A stretch of 64,000 nucleotides of DNA from Pteria penguin (GCA_035048485.1 CM068593.1:1749455-1813454); one strand, 5' to 3'; shown: positions 11,539-25,911, counted from the first letter of the stretch. Notes: a model not told the origin generated them from the letters alone. Program-made: numbers and translations.

Positions 11539-12385
11539 CAATGGATTTTCTTGGAGGTCCGTGATTGCATTTACTCATGTTTTTTAATATCGACTTTCAC
11601 ACGGAACATGTACAGTTTGACCCATTAACTCAATGTACAGACTGATACTAATGGTAGTTGATCCTTGGGATTTACGCATTCTTTTACTTATGCTTTCGTA
11701 ATGGATTAACCGGAAAGGGAACTCCTGTTTGGCATACTTTAAATATCTTTAAGTATAATAAGGAACTTGGAAGTATATACGACATTTTGATGGCCCATAC
11801 ATTATACCTTTTAATAGTTTGAGAACTATATAAAGATGACAAAATCGCCTTGCACGTTTAGTTTGTTTAAAACAGAAATGCAGTCTTCATTGTTATAAGA
11901 ATGCTACAAGGCACAAGTTTGACCTTGGTATAGACTGCCAAAAATCTCAAGGAAAGGGGAGCATCCCCTGATTGTAATATAACCAATAGGTTGCTTGGTC
12001 ATAGATAATGTTATGTAATGTAATGTTAATGCAATGTTTATCCAGTTCTCTGTTAGGTAACACCTATACCTCTTGGATCATCTCAACCCAGTCTTGAAGG
12101 TTTAATGAAGTGAAACCAAACATGAATAATATATCAGTCCGAGTCGTTTTTTCTTATATGTATTTATAAGTAAAGAACAAAGAAGTACCGAAGGGTTAAT
12201 GACATCTCAAATATATTTTATTAATACCAATATTTGTGAGGTCTGACAAAAAGATCAACATCCGGGGATTTCAGATCACGTGTTAGATTCTACACCAGAT
12301 GACCATATATGACTGACTTTAATCGAAGAGTGATGTTAGAATGTGGGGAAAAAAGCATATGGAATAGCATGAGCATGAGTGGCCA

Positions 12386-12476
12386 AGGGTGGTTGACAGC
12401 CATTTCTAGAAAAAGTCCGTTGATATACGAGGACAAAAGGAGTATTCCTTGACCTCATTCAGAATGAACGGTGAGT
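12386..12476 (-). repeat. Dispersed ~95 bp repeat, copy 1
   Basis: Inverted relative to 16974-17073. Shared words include AAGGAGTATTCCTTGACCTC and TCATTCAGAATGAACGGTG; about 85% alike. Confidence 0.78.
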
Positions 12477-12715
12477 TTAATGTGTTTTCCTTCATGTATT
12501 GGATGATATTTTGTAGTGTAGGTATAAAAATAACGCATTACATACTGCATAAAATCCATTAGTTTGGCATTCCCTGCTGATTAGCCACTCCTTCCGTAAC
12601 TCTATGTGACTAAGCAGATATATAGGAAGAAGGCTTAACCAAAGTCCATGGAATAAAAGGACTGTATCATATACAATGGCATATTCAAACAAATGCAAAT
12701 CCCAACTAAACTGAG

Positions 12716-12772
12716 ATGGGATCAGGTGCCCGGGAGGAGTAATCGTTTCCTGTTTGCGCGCAACCCCCGTCG
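12716..12772 (-). repeat. ~58 bp dispersed module, RT-free context
   Basis: Minus strand: GGGGGTTGCGCGCAAACAGG, AAACGATTACTCCTCC, GGGCACCTGATCCC. Confidence 0.75.
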
Positions 12773-15018
12773 CAATGGTCCTGCAACAACTATTCAAGCT
12801 CAGGAAGTATATCGATATATACACACACATGAGCACAGGTAGGAGCTAAGTGCACTAAATAAAATCATCGAATCTACTTCTACGCACTTATGCACTATAC
12901 ACGATAAATGAAAAATATTTCTAAAATAAACTATTCACCGTAAATCACAAATTAATCTCCGTAACTAGTGCTGTATTTACAAAATACTTTCTACTTTCTG
13001 ATTTACCATTTTGTACTTTGTTCCCATTTCATTCCATAACATTTGTTCTCAATTATAATACATAATCGATAATTGTTATAAGAGTAGGGAGATCGGAACA
13101 AAACAAACGCTGGAAAAATATTACTCAGTGAAATTAATCGTTTCGAATTCTCGTTGAGGTCTAAGAAGTGGGCAGGTAAAGATCGACGAGATCGAATGGA
13201 GGGTTGGTATTGCTGAAATATAAGTAGATACGGAATTAAATTTGCCGTTTGAGATAGGGACTTCAATATAAAATTCATTTTCATTAGTTATATACGGTGC
13301 ATTCGCCAACTGTATTTTCAAAATCTCCCTTACATAGAAGGCCTACCGAGGCCTCAAGCTAGATTCGAGTCAACAGAAACTGTGTCATTCTATATTTTGA
13401 ACATGCATATCTCAGGAAGCTTGTGATAAAATGTAGTCGCGGTGTAATTTGATTATATATGGATATCAGGAAAAAGGGCAAGTGATATACATGTATAATT
13501 CCCTTGTTTGGTTTTACATCGATGAAACTTCAAGTCTGGGTCAAGACGCGTACGAGATTTATTGATCTTTACCTAACGGATTCAGGCGATCGGATGGCAT
13601 TTACGTAACCCTCATTATATCATTTCACTGATTTATTATTTATATAATATTATTACATCGTACACCATTAGTCACTTTTCGTTCATTATAACTTAATAAA
13701 ATTACTACACGTTTCCTTACGGAATAGTTTCTGCACCTCTTACGTAAAGTGCACTGTGTAATTTATTGACAACATCTGTGTAATATATTGGCAGCATCTG
13801 TGTAATATATTGCAGGGAAATTTTGACCTATTCAGTGTGCTCAACAGAAGAAATGGAAATCTTCACGTCTATTGTGTCATGTATGACGCTTGGTTCTTAG
13901 TCACATAGAGGTCTTCGATCCACTTACAGGACGAAGAAACCCAGAAACTTTCGGTCATTTGTGTATATACGTCTTCTGTATTACAAAGCATTTTTACTGA
14001 TTGTTAATTCATACATTTAACAACATAAACACGGACAAAAGGAATAACACTGACATACAATCCAATCACATTGACATACAATTCAATCACACAAGCTCTC
14101 AATCATTTTCTTTTAAATCGATCACGTAGATTTTATTTGATAGGACACATAATCTGTATTCAACCATTCAGTTAACAAGTGACATGAAGACAAGATATTG
14201 GAGAGCAAGCTATTAAGTGAATAATATACTCTTGTGTGGAATATGTTTTATATGATATAATTATAAAGTTCTGTGAAAGCTTAGGAGCGAGAAATGAGAG
14301 TTTAAACCCAAGGAAATGTTCGATTTCCTCCTCAGGGATTTCGTAGTGAAAGTGTAAATGAAATATTTAATCAGAACTATTTCATATGAATAGAATTGTA
14401 TCCCGTGGGCCGTATACTGTACCGTGTATTTAATATCGACAAATCAAACGGGAGATTTCGGTGAAAATAAAAACTATATTCTAATCAAAAAAGGTTCCTA
14501 AATATTATTACTAGGGCGAAAGAAATAAAAATATATCTCTTTTATGTTATTTAAAATCCCCCTTAAGCATTGTCGAACACACTCTAGAGATATTCTGTTA
14601 GTCAATTCAGTCGCAATAGTTATGTTTTTCGACCTATACAGTAAAAGCTGATTAAACAGGTAGCGATCCTGGGGGGTTACAATTAACAGTCCTTCTCCAT
14701 TGACACTGTATGAAATTGATTTTAATAAATTGTTTGGTTGATTAATGATATAAATTTCCATTTCAAATTATTGCTGGAAATGAATTATACAGAGGATTGT
14801 GGAGTTTATATTCCATGAACGCTTCTACAGCACGCGCACAATAATGACTTTATTAATAGGCGGAGCTAACACACGAAGCTTTGCTAAGTAGTATAAAATG
14901 GGAGTGGCTTGGTGTGCGTCTGTAGTTAAAGTGGTTATAGGAATTTAATTAGCTGTCAGTGAAAAATCGATTTGTAGATCGAAAATTAATTGTAATGGAA
15001 ATATAAGAAATGAATGCG

Positions 15019-15062
15019 CCCCCCCCCCCCCCATGAAAAAAAAAGGGGGGGGGGAAGAAAAA

Positions 15063-15098
<36 letters not shown>
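15019..15098 (+). repeat. C, A, G and A homopolymer cluster
   Basis: C14, A9, G10 and A37 in succession; the C and G runs are complementary. Confidence 0.95.
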
Positions 15099-15099
<1 letters not shown>

Positions 15100-16218
15100 A
15101 CCAGTAAAATATAACAGTAACCCGTGCCGCAGTATATGGAGTATATGCGTGTGTGATGCTGGTGTTATATTTTCATGAACAATAAGACACCCATTCGCCG
15201 AATAAAACGGTGCAGTCCTTATGAAGTAAGTAAGTAAGTAATGAAGATGAAGTATGAAGAAATCCCCTATATCACAACTTGTCATTATCTCCTTACTGTA
15301 TAAAAATAGACATTATGTAAACAATCGAAAATCTGAAACGAGGTTATTATATATCATTATCTTTGTTTGTTTCTGTTTTGATTTTGTCAAATTAAATGAC
15401 CATCCTAAATCGGTATCGTAATTGCACTACAATCAAATATTTTTGTAATGTGTTATATGTGCTAGTATATTATTGATATTCATGTATTGTATACATGTAG
15501 CTCCATGTTGACTTCTACCATATAACTGAGCCAGTAACTCATCTTTTTTCTTTTCTTTTTTTTTTTCTTTCTTTTTATTTAATGATATATTGACTGATTG
15601 ATTCTGAGTGGATCCGTGCGTAGATTGCAAATGTTCTTACCGACCGATTCTATTCAATTATCAATGTATTATTTACATTAAACACACCGTTTCTCATGTA
15701 TTAATGGGAAAATGATTCTAAAACCTCTCAGTAGTCAAACAATAATGAACACGCATTGGAAACAAAACCAGGGAATAAAGGGAAAATGCAAAGAAAACAA
15801 AGAAAGGAGTGCCTAAATAGAGAGCAAATGTGAACATAAAAAATGATCACATGACCCGAAAATAAGCATCTCCTGTTTGTTAACAGCACTTGTATTCAAT
15901 GGAAATCGAATCTGGGAATGTTTAAGTAAGGAAGGTATTTAATTGTATGCAAAACAGTCAAAAAGGTTCCACGTTAGAATGGCATTTCTCATTCCGGATG
16001 TCAAGATGCCGTAATGTATCGTGAAAACCTCGTATCGATTGTTATACTCTGACATTTTAGTCTGCTGCTTACACACTTTTTCCCTAGTGCAAAATCATTG
16101 TTATTGAACTTGCTATAATATGACGTGTTAACTGAGATATGAAAGCGGCATAGGCAGGTGGTGAATATTGAATATTATTATCGAAAAATAAGAGTAAATG
16201 TAGTTGACTTTACCATTC

Positions 16219-16269
16219 AGGGGGGGGGGGGGGATTTGGTCTTGTTTTTTTTTGGGGGGGGGGGGGGGT
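16219..16269 (+). repeat. Two G13-14 tracts in a short duplication
   Basis: G run, ATTTGGTCTTG, T9, G run, TTTGGTC; looks like a local duplication. Confidence 0.9.
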
Positions 16270-16973
16270 TTGGTCTACATTTTAACCAATGATTAAAGTT
16301 ATAAATTTGATTGATAAGATTTTGGTATAAATACTTTAATTGCATTACAATGCTAAATACATATATTGCAAACCAGTGCACAGCTTTTGACTTAAACTCC
16401 TCTTAATTCAATGATACGATTAGATGAAATTGAACCATTTTAGCTTTACGAGTGGATAAATTTTCGAACCACAATATGTATGTATCAATAATTGTTCATC
16501 GTTCATCTGTTCAGGATGATCTCTTCAAGCATGTCGTTCCCTTAATAAACTACTTTTTATTAAATGACAGCGATGTCTGCCATCCTATATAAAACAACGA
16601 GTGTTCGTACACACTTCTGCCATACATACGTGACCTAGATGATAAGCATTTCTTATCTCTGAATGTGTAGTGTATATCATAGCATTATTTGACCTTTCAA
16701 CTGGTCAGTCAGGATCCCTTAGGGTGTGATTATTACGAGAGAATATGAGTAAGTCTGCATTATGTATGCTTAAAGCAACCCATTCTATGAGAAGTCCCCA
16801 TATTGGGGAGTGATTTTCTTAATCGTCACGGACCAGAAGAAATTGACTGATTATTGATTCAGCGAATATGAAATGGTCACCATACTTGTTTAAGATCATG
16901 AGGTAGATGTTATTTATATGCTTAGTTACATAGAGTTATGGGGAAGCGGCCGGTCAGCAAAGGATGCCAAACT

Positions 16974-17073
16974 AGTTCACCGTTCATTCTGAATGAGGTT
17001 AAGGAATACTCCTTTTATCCTCCTATGTCAACGGACTTTCCTAGAATTGGATGGTATGGCTGTCAACCACTCT
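16974..17073 (+). repeat. Dispersed ~95 bp repeat, copy 2
   Basis: CACCGTTCATTCTGAATGAG to TGGCTGTCAACCAC, reverse complement of 12386-12476. Confidence 0.78.
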
Positions 17074-18269
17074 TGTGTAACGGTCGGCTGATTATACGTT
17101 GATGATTTCGGGTTAAATCATTATTTCTTAAAAGTCAACACGCGGGTAATAACGGTTTCATCTATATAATCCATGTAATTTTTCTCAAGTGTTTAATGTG
17201 ATTAAAGTATGTCGGTTTTTTACGAGACTCACACTTACGAATATGTTCATGTAGTGTAGAATTCTAACACAGGGTTTGAAATTATTTTCACTTTGTTGTT
17301 AGACCTCAAAATTTGAAATTTATAAAAATATATTTGAGTATCATCAATTTTGTATGTTCTGCAAAGGCCTTTTTGAAATGCAATTCTGGATATCGGAATC
17401 AATGTAATAAAGTAATAATGTCTTTATCCAGATGACAATATTTTTTACAATATCATGGACTCTAATTTCCCCTTTTTCATACAAACATTGTAAATCCAAC
17501 AGGAAACATAAAGGACTATTTTTCGGAACATAGCATCTGTAGAAATGTGAAATTTTGCTGCTTATAAATCGTTTTCAGACACTGCGATTGTTTTTTTTCA
17601 AAAATCATTACGAAAAGAAGTAATATTTTGTAAAATCAATTTGATAACTGCAAATTGAAATAGTGTTCAAGATAACATTTCTTTTTTCATTTTAAAAATG
17701 TTCATGACAATTAAACAGTGTGGTTAGCAATGATACACCATATGTAGATCGACTATGCTTATAATAATAACGACAAAGCTTCAATACCGAGAACACTCCT
17801 CGACTGGTAAATCACAAAACTTAAAAAAATATGTGACCATTACTAAGCATGAAGAAAACTTTAATGTCGATCTATAAATCAATCGATATAGACATATTAC
17901 CATTTTATTTATTTGTTTATTTATTTATTTTTCTTTTCTTCTTTTATTTTAGATTTACATGGCATGATCTCGTGTCTGGCATTGCTGTCAATACTAGTGC
18001 AACCAGGTATACATTTCAGTTTAGATATTTTTTCACTCATAACTGTGTTCTTCTATAACATAAATAACTGCAATTTGCATTAGCATTTCCAAGTTCGTTA
18101 TTGACGGATACGAATACCGTCTCGCCATCTGGCGAATTTCAAATGATGAAATATCCAACTTATTAAAAATCTTCATTCAATTTCTTTGTTATCTCTACAT
18201 CAATATACTGATGCATGCTTTACGTCGAAACAATTATAAATACAACGAATCCAAGTATTTTAAAATAGA

Positions 18270-18391
18270 GGTTGGTTGGTTGGTTGACTGGTGCTTTACG
18301 TCGCTTTCTACAATTTTTCAGTTATATCACGACATGGAAGCAGGAGGTAACCAACCTCTTAAACATAGTGGTGCAACCCAGGAATCGAATA
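18270..18391 (-). mobile_element. SINE family A, 5'-truncated copy
   Basis: Minus strand; retains the tail (AACCAACC), the body and the tRNA part up to the B box (TTCGATTCC), then homology stops. A box absent. Confidence 0.85.
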
Positions 18392-18885
18392 TGATAGGGG
18401 TGTTATCTGAATTATTGATACAAACTCTTATAAACGAATCATAGGAATATAAAAATATAAAAATTCAATGTTATACATCGCTATGTTTCATAATAGATAA
18501 GCGTGTATATCCATATCTGTTCATGATGTACGGCTTCTTTTTTGGCAAGACCTGGAATTTTAACTTGATGATGGATTAAATATACAAATTACGGAATGTT
18601 CTATTTTTAGTTGGGTGTTTGCTGACCCAAGATTTAGACGCACGTCATAAGACGTGTTACGATGGCCATCACACGTACAGAGGTGAGTTATAATAATATC
18701 AATCACTGATATCAATCAAATCAGTAATCAATCACAATGAAATGATGAAGATTATTGATACACAAACATATGTAATCATTAAACAGACCAGAGGGGAAAA
18801 ATAAATATGATCTGAACGGAAGATGTAGATTTGGATCGAAATGTCGTTTATTGAAATCTTGTCAGTGTCCTCTTGATTTCAAGTA

Positions 18886-18942
18886 GTGAGGTCACAATGA
18901 CGTCATGTTATCTTTTGGCGGGTTTCTGTAATATTATATAAT
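18886..18942 (+). repeat. Dispersed repeat pair with 8890-8950
   Basis: Second copy of the TGACGTCAT-containing block, about 85% alike; no inverted ends recognised. Confidence 0.7.
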
Positions 18943-20325
18943 ACGGAATATCGCAACTCCAACAACGTCAACATACACGCCCTTTGTGATTGTTATGACG
19001 TCATATGATTATGACGTAAATTGCCCAGATAAAAGTGCCCACTTCAAGAACAATAGATTTGATAAGTGACTAAATGCAAACGGTGACGGATTTTAGTAAT
19101 TGCGATACTACGTATTGTGTGTTGCCTTAACACAACTGCTGTACCAGCATTTATCCTCGGAGTTACGGGGGTTAAAAAATGAGGATACGCACCGCTAGGT
19201 GTCGTCACTCTATGGATTTAATAAACTTAGTTGGCGTTAAAATCATTTGATCAAACCATCATATAAAAACATATCATGTTGTTATTTTTATAGTTCAGTA
19301 CAATAACACCATCTCGAATTTGACGAAGAACCCATGTGCCAGCATACATTTCGACCTAAAAAGTAAGTAAAGTGATAGAATTATCAATTATCAAACCCGA
19401 AATAACATACCAAAAAAAAAGGTAAATCCGCTTTTGTCACGTATTGTCACATGTCAATGGCGGATCTAGGTGTGTTTGGAAGGAGCTTAGACCCTGATTA
19501 TAACATTATGTTGTAGAGATCTCCAGATATGGTCAAAGAGAAAACCGAATACATCTGACAAGCTGTATGACACAAATCACCAAGGACATGCACACACAAA
19601 AATGATAATAGTCAAATGTACAATGAAAAACCACGTAACAAAAATATTCAAATGTGCTGTGGTTACGATACGGACTTAGAACGGTCAATTAGATTAACAA
19701 ACTTCACTCTGTTAGGGTGGTTAACCGGTTTACAGGCGCCCACCTCCCCATGCACCGCAAAAGCAGCACAACCAAAGAACACGCATAAAAATATGATGAA
19801 TAATCCTCCATATAGAGAAGAAGGATTAACAGGTTTCTCAAGAGAAGATGTCATAAAATTGTTTACACACAAAACGTTTATGTAATATGCTGCTATCAAA
19901 ACTATGTAAGGCGACTTCATTATAAGTGAAATGTGCTCTGTCCGTCTGTAAGCCTGCTCATATCGTTGATTAATAACATTTGCTGATATTTTAGTAAAGG
20001 AGAGAGGTAGGTTTCATGCTTTAGAATAGTCAAAAGTAATCGTATGTACTGTCTACGTTATTGGTATTTCTTACTGTCTGTTATTAATTAGGAATAAAAT
20101 AGAATAGAAATAGAAAATAAAGGGAGTGTTCTAAGTCGTGTATATTCGAATTTCTTTGTTTGTTTGTTTGTTTTTGTTTTTGTTTTTTTTTTTTTTTGAT
20201 TGTTGTTGGTACTGGTGGTGTTACTATGTATCTATCTATTCATCTTTTGTTTATTTTTTCATTCATTACTTCTTGGGGGTATAATATATCTTCTATCTTC
20301 TCCAAATTGTTTTCTGATACGAACG

Positions 20326-20602
20326 AAACCGGTGTGGCCTTGTGGATAAGGTGCTCGGCTCGTGATAGACGTTCCGGGTTCCACTCCCGCCTTGAGCGCA
20401 CCGGTGTTCTGTCTTTCGGATGAGACAGTAAACACCCAGGTCCCGTGTCACGGTAGGCGTGGCACGTTAGAGATCCCTCACTGCTTCGAGTGGGTCCGTT
20501 GCAAAGATCTAAATTTGTTTGCAATTCTGCAGGCAGATGCCGTCACCGTATAAGTGAAATAATCGTGGAGTGAAGTAAAACAATATTCAATCAATCAATC
20601 AA
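20326..20602 (+). mobile_element. SINE family B, full-length copy 1
   Basis: tRNA-like head (GTGTGGCCTTGTGGATAAGG, degenerate B box GGTTCCACTCC), body with TTTCGGATGAGACAGTAAA and GGCAGATGCCGTCACC, and (CAAT)n tail. The 13 bp duplication TCTGATACGAACG is perfect (20313-20325 and 20603-20615). Confidence 0.92.
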
Positions 20603-20892
20603 TCTGATACGAACGTCTTTTACTATTATTTTTTAGAAATTGAAGACCAAAAAGTAAACAAGGTGGTATAAAGGGCAGATAAATATTACACGAAAAGCCT
20701 ACTCTATGAAGCTGGCTTCATCATCCTAATGGGCTACCAAACTAATCGGCCATTGTTTGAAAACATAACCTGAGTTGTGTGTTTTCCAACATACGTCGGA
20801 AATCTACAAAAGTTATAGATATTGCTAAATACAATGTACCATAATGTGCTGTACACGGTGGAGCTAAAATAGCAAACAATATAAATCGAACA

Positions 20893-21147
<255 letters not shown>

Positions 21148-21149
21148 AT

Positions 21150-22085
21150 TAGAATATTAATTATAATAAAGAGCGCTACGCATTACATCAAAAGCAGCAA
21201 AACGTACAATAATACAGAACAGCAATCAAATCTGGTTAAACCTGATTTTACGATCACCTGTATTAAACAACCACCTGTCTTGGGCGACCGCCTTTATAAC
21301 ACCTAGACAAATTAGGGGCTGTCTGTCTTTAAGTAACCATTATTCCACCTTTCCATTTTGTGAATGCTTGAAACAGATTTGAATGAATTAATAACTACAA
21401 ACTAACATAAAACGGTGAAAATATGCAAATGTGAGTGTAACACATCATTAGTAGAATGTCGTAGACGTCGTGGTGGGTAAGTGTGTATTCTTATATTGCA
21501 GTGTGGAGTAACCTCTATTTGATGGAATCCCGATACAGAGACAATGGATACTGCCTGCATACTCTCATAGACAAGGTTAACAGTAAGTAAAAAAAAACCA
21601 CAAACAAACAAACAAGCAAAAAAAAAAAAAAAATAAATAAATAAATAAACGAGATTAAGGATCCGAAATATCAATATTCTTTTATCATTGTTCAAGTATG
21701 ATATAAACAATGTTTCTGAAGTTTGAAAGGGGTTAAGTGGGGTTGGAGAGTATATATGTGTATGTATGTATGTATTTATGACTGATTCCATTTCCTAAAT
21801 CCAAGGTTGTTTCATGTCTCATAAAAAGAGTGTCATGGACAGTCTGCACTTGGTAACCCCCCCCCCCCCCTTCTTTTTATTGTTATTCTTCACAAGTCAT
21901 GGTTTAAACCCTAGGCTATATCGGGGAGTGTACAATTGCACTTACCAAAGAGCCGTTTTATGTCAACACGTTATAGTTTTCAATAGTATAAGATTTCATT
22001 TGACATACTTCCTGTGTGGCATATTTCTCATGTTATCGTCATTTCGTGTGGTTGTCCTACGTTAATCAAAAACAGGGAACATGAC
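21150..22085. other. No gene recognised
   Basis: A/AAAT low-complexity at 21588-21650 and C14 at 21857-21870. No exon seen. 22906-24080 is likewise without a supported gene (A-rich run 23787-23863). Confidence 0.5.
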
Positions 22086-22089
22086 ACAA

Positions 22090-22250
22090 TACATATTTAC
22101 ATTACGCCCCTAGTGATATACATTTACATTACGGCCCTAGTGATACATATTCACATTACGCCCCTAGTGATACATATTTACATTACGCCCCTAGTGATAT
22201 ATATTTATATTACGCCCCTAGTGATACATATTTACATTACGCCCCTAGAG
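22090..22250 (+). repeat. 27 bp minisatellite
   Basis: Six copies of GATACATATTTACATTACG then CCCCTAGT. Confidence 0.9.
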
Positions 22251-22289
22251 TATGCTCCATCCTTTGTTCACTGTGAGCTGATTGAGTAT

Positions 22290-22350
22290 GTATTGTTTTA
22301 CGTCACTCCACGATTATTTCATATATATGCTAACAGCATCAAATATGATG
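22290..22350 (-). mobile_element. SINE family B, 3'-end fragment
   Basis: TTTTACGTCACTCCACGATT and downstream bases match the 3' end of SINE B on the minus strand, then diverge. Confidence 0.55.
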
Positions 22351-22483
22351 CGCTTTCTTAGAAATCAGTTGTACCTTAACAAAGAGTTTATCGTCAAGTA
22401 AAGGGGGTATTCTACGTGGCATGCCCATCGCAACAATGGACCTCTGTTTTCATTCTCACCCCATCCCAGCCCTCCCCAAACAA

Positions 22484-22561
22484 AAAAAAAAAAAAAACAA
22501 AAACAAAAAAAACAAACAAACAAACAAACAAACAAACCAAAAAAAAAAAAACCAAAAAAAC
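22484..22561 (+). repeat. A-rich and (CAAA)n low complexity
   Basis: Poly-A with CAAA repeats. Confidence 0.95.
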
Positions 22562-22639
22562 AGGGCATCTGCAGTTCAATTTAGACGTTTGAGTTACGTG
22601 CCGAACATCTCATTCACTATGCTGTACTGTGTCTGCTCT

Positions 22640-22905
22640 ACACGTCTCTCAGAGTGTTTTATCTCTGTCTATGGATTACACCCCGACAGATGACGGACAC
22701 TACAGCTCTTTTAGATTGATGTGTATCTGAATATAGGTTTTAACCCGACATATGACGGAAACTACATTTCTTCAATAGTGTTATATTTCTGTCTATGGGT
22801 TATCCTGCGGCATATGACGGATATCACAGGTCTCTGAGTTGCTCTATATCTAAATATCAATTTTATCCCGACATATGACCGATGATACAAGTCCCTGAGA
22901 GTCTA
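22640..22905 (+). repeat. ~62 bp degenerate minisatellite
   Basis: Four diverged units share CCCGACATATGACGGA and TATCTCTGTCTATGG-like words. Confidence 0.7.
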
Positions 22906-24082
22906 CCGACTAACAGAATCAACCGCAATATATAACACAAGAAGGGGAAATCCAGCACACCTGTTCTACGCAACATAACCTTGTTAATGCAGCAGTTTTT
23001 TGAAAGTGAGTGCTACTTCCGCAAAACTGACCTTCATGATCCTCATCGGAATGATTAAATCCGTCATATGTCGAGATAACTGGAATAGACTCTTATAGAT
23101 CGATACACAAGTGGGCTGTATTATCCAAAGAAAGATAAATCTTACAATATATTCAATACGTTGCACCAAAGTTACATCCGGGACACGCAGCTGGTTGGTT
23201 TCCTTTCATAGAAATACAAACACGGGCGAGAAAACTCTTTGGTCGCGGAGGTACGTCACATGACATGTAAATGGCGAATGTCATACACACGCCGGTGAAA
23301 TCGTGTTTCGCTGTTAGAAGCTATGTTTTCTGTCCAACATCCGAGTTGCTAGGTAACCGATAGAAATATTATAAATATTATGAATATTACTGGATGTTAC
23401 AGATGCTTGAAATCGGATCTAGTGCTAAGCCGAATCACACAGTTTCAAACATACACAGGCGATTTACGTGTAAAATTTTTAAGGTATTCATACATTCACT
23501 TCCGAGTCTGGTTACTGTTACGTAGTATAAAGAACCGACTCGAGTGTTCCGGATGGCCAAGTTTATTGCGCTTATAAGGTTTGTTACTGTGAGATCAGTC
23601 TAGTGAGTAGCTTACTCTACAAATATTAACGCTCTGGACTTGAGCATCACTGAACAAAGTTGACGAAATGTGCATAAGGGGCAATGAATTTATGCACGAA
23701 TATTTCGGTAATCATAAACTCATCCTTCAGTGCTTCTGTGCAGTGATGACCCAAAATATATATTTCCAATTCACCGTAAAAAGGGGAGAAAAGAAGAAAG
23801 AAAAAGAAAAAAAAAAAAAAGAAAAGGATAAAAAGAAAACAAAAAGACAGAAAAAAAAATCGTAAATCGGTCGAAAATTATTTAGCATATCTGTATAGCT
23901 CTGTTCGTAGGTAAATTAGTAGGATCTTACTTTTATTAGGTGAATTTGGTCACTGGTTTCTCCTTCCAATAGTTATACTGTGAATTTACACAGTTTCGAA
24001 CTTGAGCAGCACTTCAGAGAAATAAGTTGTCGCAATTCGCATTTCGCTCACTAAATGTATAAATATACATATGATCTTCATT

Positions 24083-24262
24083 ATGATCTTCTCCATGATG
24101 CAAAATACAGAAATTTATGCCCATTAAACGTAACCCACCTGAACCTGTGAGGAATCTTTTTTCTACCCTGAAACGTGACCTCGGTTTTTATTGTTTCATC
24201 TGAAAGACAAGGAAATTGACAGGTCACCGACAGAACTCGATTCAGGGACCTCTCTATTTTGG
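24083..24262 (-). mobile_element. SINE family B, degenerate copy
   Basis: Diverged minus-strand match to the body (CCTCGGTTTTTATTGTTTCATC region) and head; recognisable only by order of blocks. Confidence 0.6.
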
Positions 24263-24294
24263 CCCCAGTAAGCATGGACCACAGAGGAATTAAA

Positions 24295-24492
24295 CCATGG
24301 CCTGAATATCTGCTGACTTGGACCGCTGATGATATCGATCACTGATGACTTGGACCACGGATGACTTGGACCACTAATGACTTGGACCGCTGATGATATG
24401 GGCCACTGATGACTTAGACCACTGATGACTTGGACCACTGATGACTTGCACCACTGATGACTTGGACCACTGATGACTTGGACCACTGATGA
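24295..24492 (+). repeat. 16 bp minisatellite
   Basis: Unit GATGACTTGGACCACT, about 12 copies with variants such as GATGATATCGATCACT. Confidence 0.9.
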
Positions 24493-24564
24493 TATACTAT
24501 TTTGTAGGTCTACTGGGAAGTCATCACGTGGATCACTGTTCATGTGACCCCAAGCACTATCATC

Positions 24565-25262
24565 TGAGGTACCAGATTGTACGTAAGTATATTGTATATT
24601 GTATAATAGCAAATTGTATGTAATATTTAAAGTATATAGTACATTGAATTTTGTACATTGTGTATTGTATATTGTATGATACCAAATTCTTTTTAAGTGC
24701 ATTGTATCTTGTATAGTACCAAATTGTATGTAAGTGTTTTGTATATTGTATGGTAACAAATTGTATGAAATATTATTGTATATTGTACATTGCATTGTAT
24801 ATTTTACATTGTATATTGCACATTATATATTGTATGGTACCAAATGCCTGCGATATTCATGTCGCTCTGTACGATATTTATGTCGTCTTGTGCGATATTC
24901 ATTTCGCCCTGTACGATATTTAGAAGATGTCTATGCCGACTTTTAAGATTTTATACCGATTTGGTGATATATTTATATGACATTGTCAGATATTTTATTG
25001 ACTTTTGGGATATCAATGCATGTCGATTTGTAAGATATTCATATCAGACACATGTCACACACTTTGGTCGACTTGTTAGGTATATATGTATGTCCACGTC
25101 TCACACACTTGGTCGACTTGTTAGGTATCTGTGTATGTCCACATGCCATACATTTTGGTCGACTTTTTAGGTATTTATGTGTGTTCACATGTCGCACATT
25201 TTGGTCATTTTGTCAGGTATTTAGGTATGTCTATATCTCACACACTTTGGTCGACTAGTCAG
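24565..25262 (+). repeat. Consecutive degenerate minisatellites
   Basis: 24565-24848 repeats TTGTATATTGTATGGTACCA-like words. 24850-25035 repeats GATATTTATGTCG. 25036-25262 has about five copies of a ~46-50 bp unit with CACACACTTTGGTCGACTTG and TTAGGTAT. Confidence 0.75.
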
Positions 25263-25511
25263 ATACTTATACTGATAAGTTTGTTTGATATTTATGTCAA
25301 CCCTTAGGTATCAATTTCCCATACATTTATTTTATAAATCGATATCAACAGAGGACGCTTTTAGGTTCGCATATCCCCCTTTTTTCTATCATTTTCGCAC
25401 GCTTCGGTTTTGCTTTATGTGACAATAATATCCATAGGGAAAATTCTACGTTATACATTAGAAATCTAATAATAGAAATCTATGATATATAGTAGAAATA
25501 TATGACGTATA

Positions 25512-25790
25512 GATTGATTGATTGATTGATTTTTGTTTAACGTCACACCACGAATATTTCACGTATATGGTAACGGCATCTGCCTGATGCGGGGCATACA
25601 AATTTTGACCTTTGCAACGGACCCACCCGAAGCAGTGAGGGATCTTTAACGTGCCATGCATACCTCGACACGGGGCCTCGGTTTTTACTGTCTCATCCGA
25701 AAGACAGGACACCGGCATGACCAGAGCGGGAATCGAACCCCGGCCTCCTGATTAGGAGTCCAGCGCGATACCACTAGGCCACGCCGGTTT
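25512..25790 (-). mobile_element. SINE family B, copy 2
   Basis: Minus strand, full length, B box GGTTCGATTCC, tail (CAAT)n at the left. Target duplication ATATGACGTATA at 25500-25511 and 25791-25802. Inserted in a 21 bp minisatellite. Confidence 0.92.
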
Positions 25791-25806
25791 ATATGACGTA
25801 TAAATG

Positions 25807-25911
25807 GTTGGTTGATTGGTGTTTTACGTCGCTTTCAACAATTTTTCAGTTATATCGCGACATGGAAGCAGGAGGTAACCAACCTCTTAAACATAGTGGC
25901 GCAACCCGGGA
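25807..25911 (-). mobile_element. SINE family A, 5'-truncated copy with 14 bp target duplication
   Basis: Minus strand; truncated inside the B box yet flanked by ATGACGTATAAATG at 25793-25806 and 25912-25925, so truncation happened at insertion. The target was the target-site duplication of the adjacent SINE B copy. Confidence 0.9.

Larger units (their letters stand above)
10930..15018. other. No gene recognised
   Basis: Holds the module copies and the dispersed repeat listed separately. Small local repeat GACAACATCTGTGTAATATA at 13768-13815. Otherwise AT-rich with short frames. 9860-10660 is also empty. Confidence 0.5.
15100..20312. other. No gene recognised
   Basis: Contains a SINE A fragment, G tracts and two dispersed repeats listed separately. 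A short repeat at 19796-19842 (AATAATCCTCCATATAGAGA) has an inverted relative at about 40285-40335. No coding exon could be supported. Confidence 0.45.

Noticed and set aside
24295..24492. Hammerhead-like CTGATGA cores repeated in the 16 bp minisatellite
   Set aside because: The GAAA part of the catalytic core is absent; the match is only the seven-base word.
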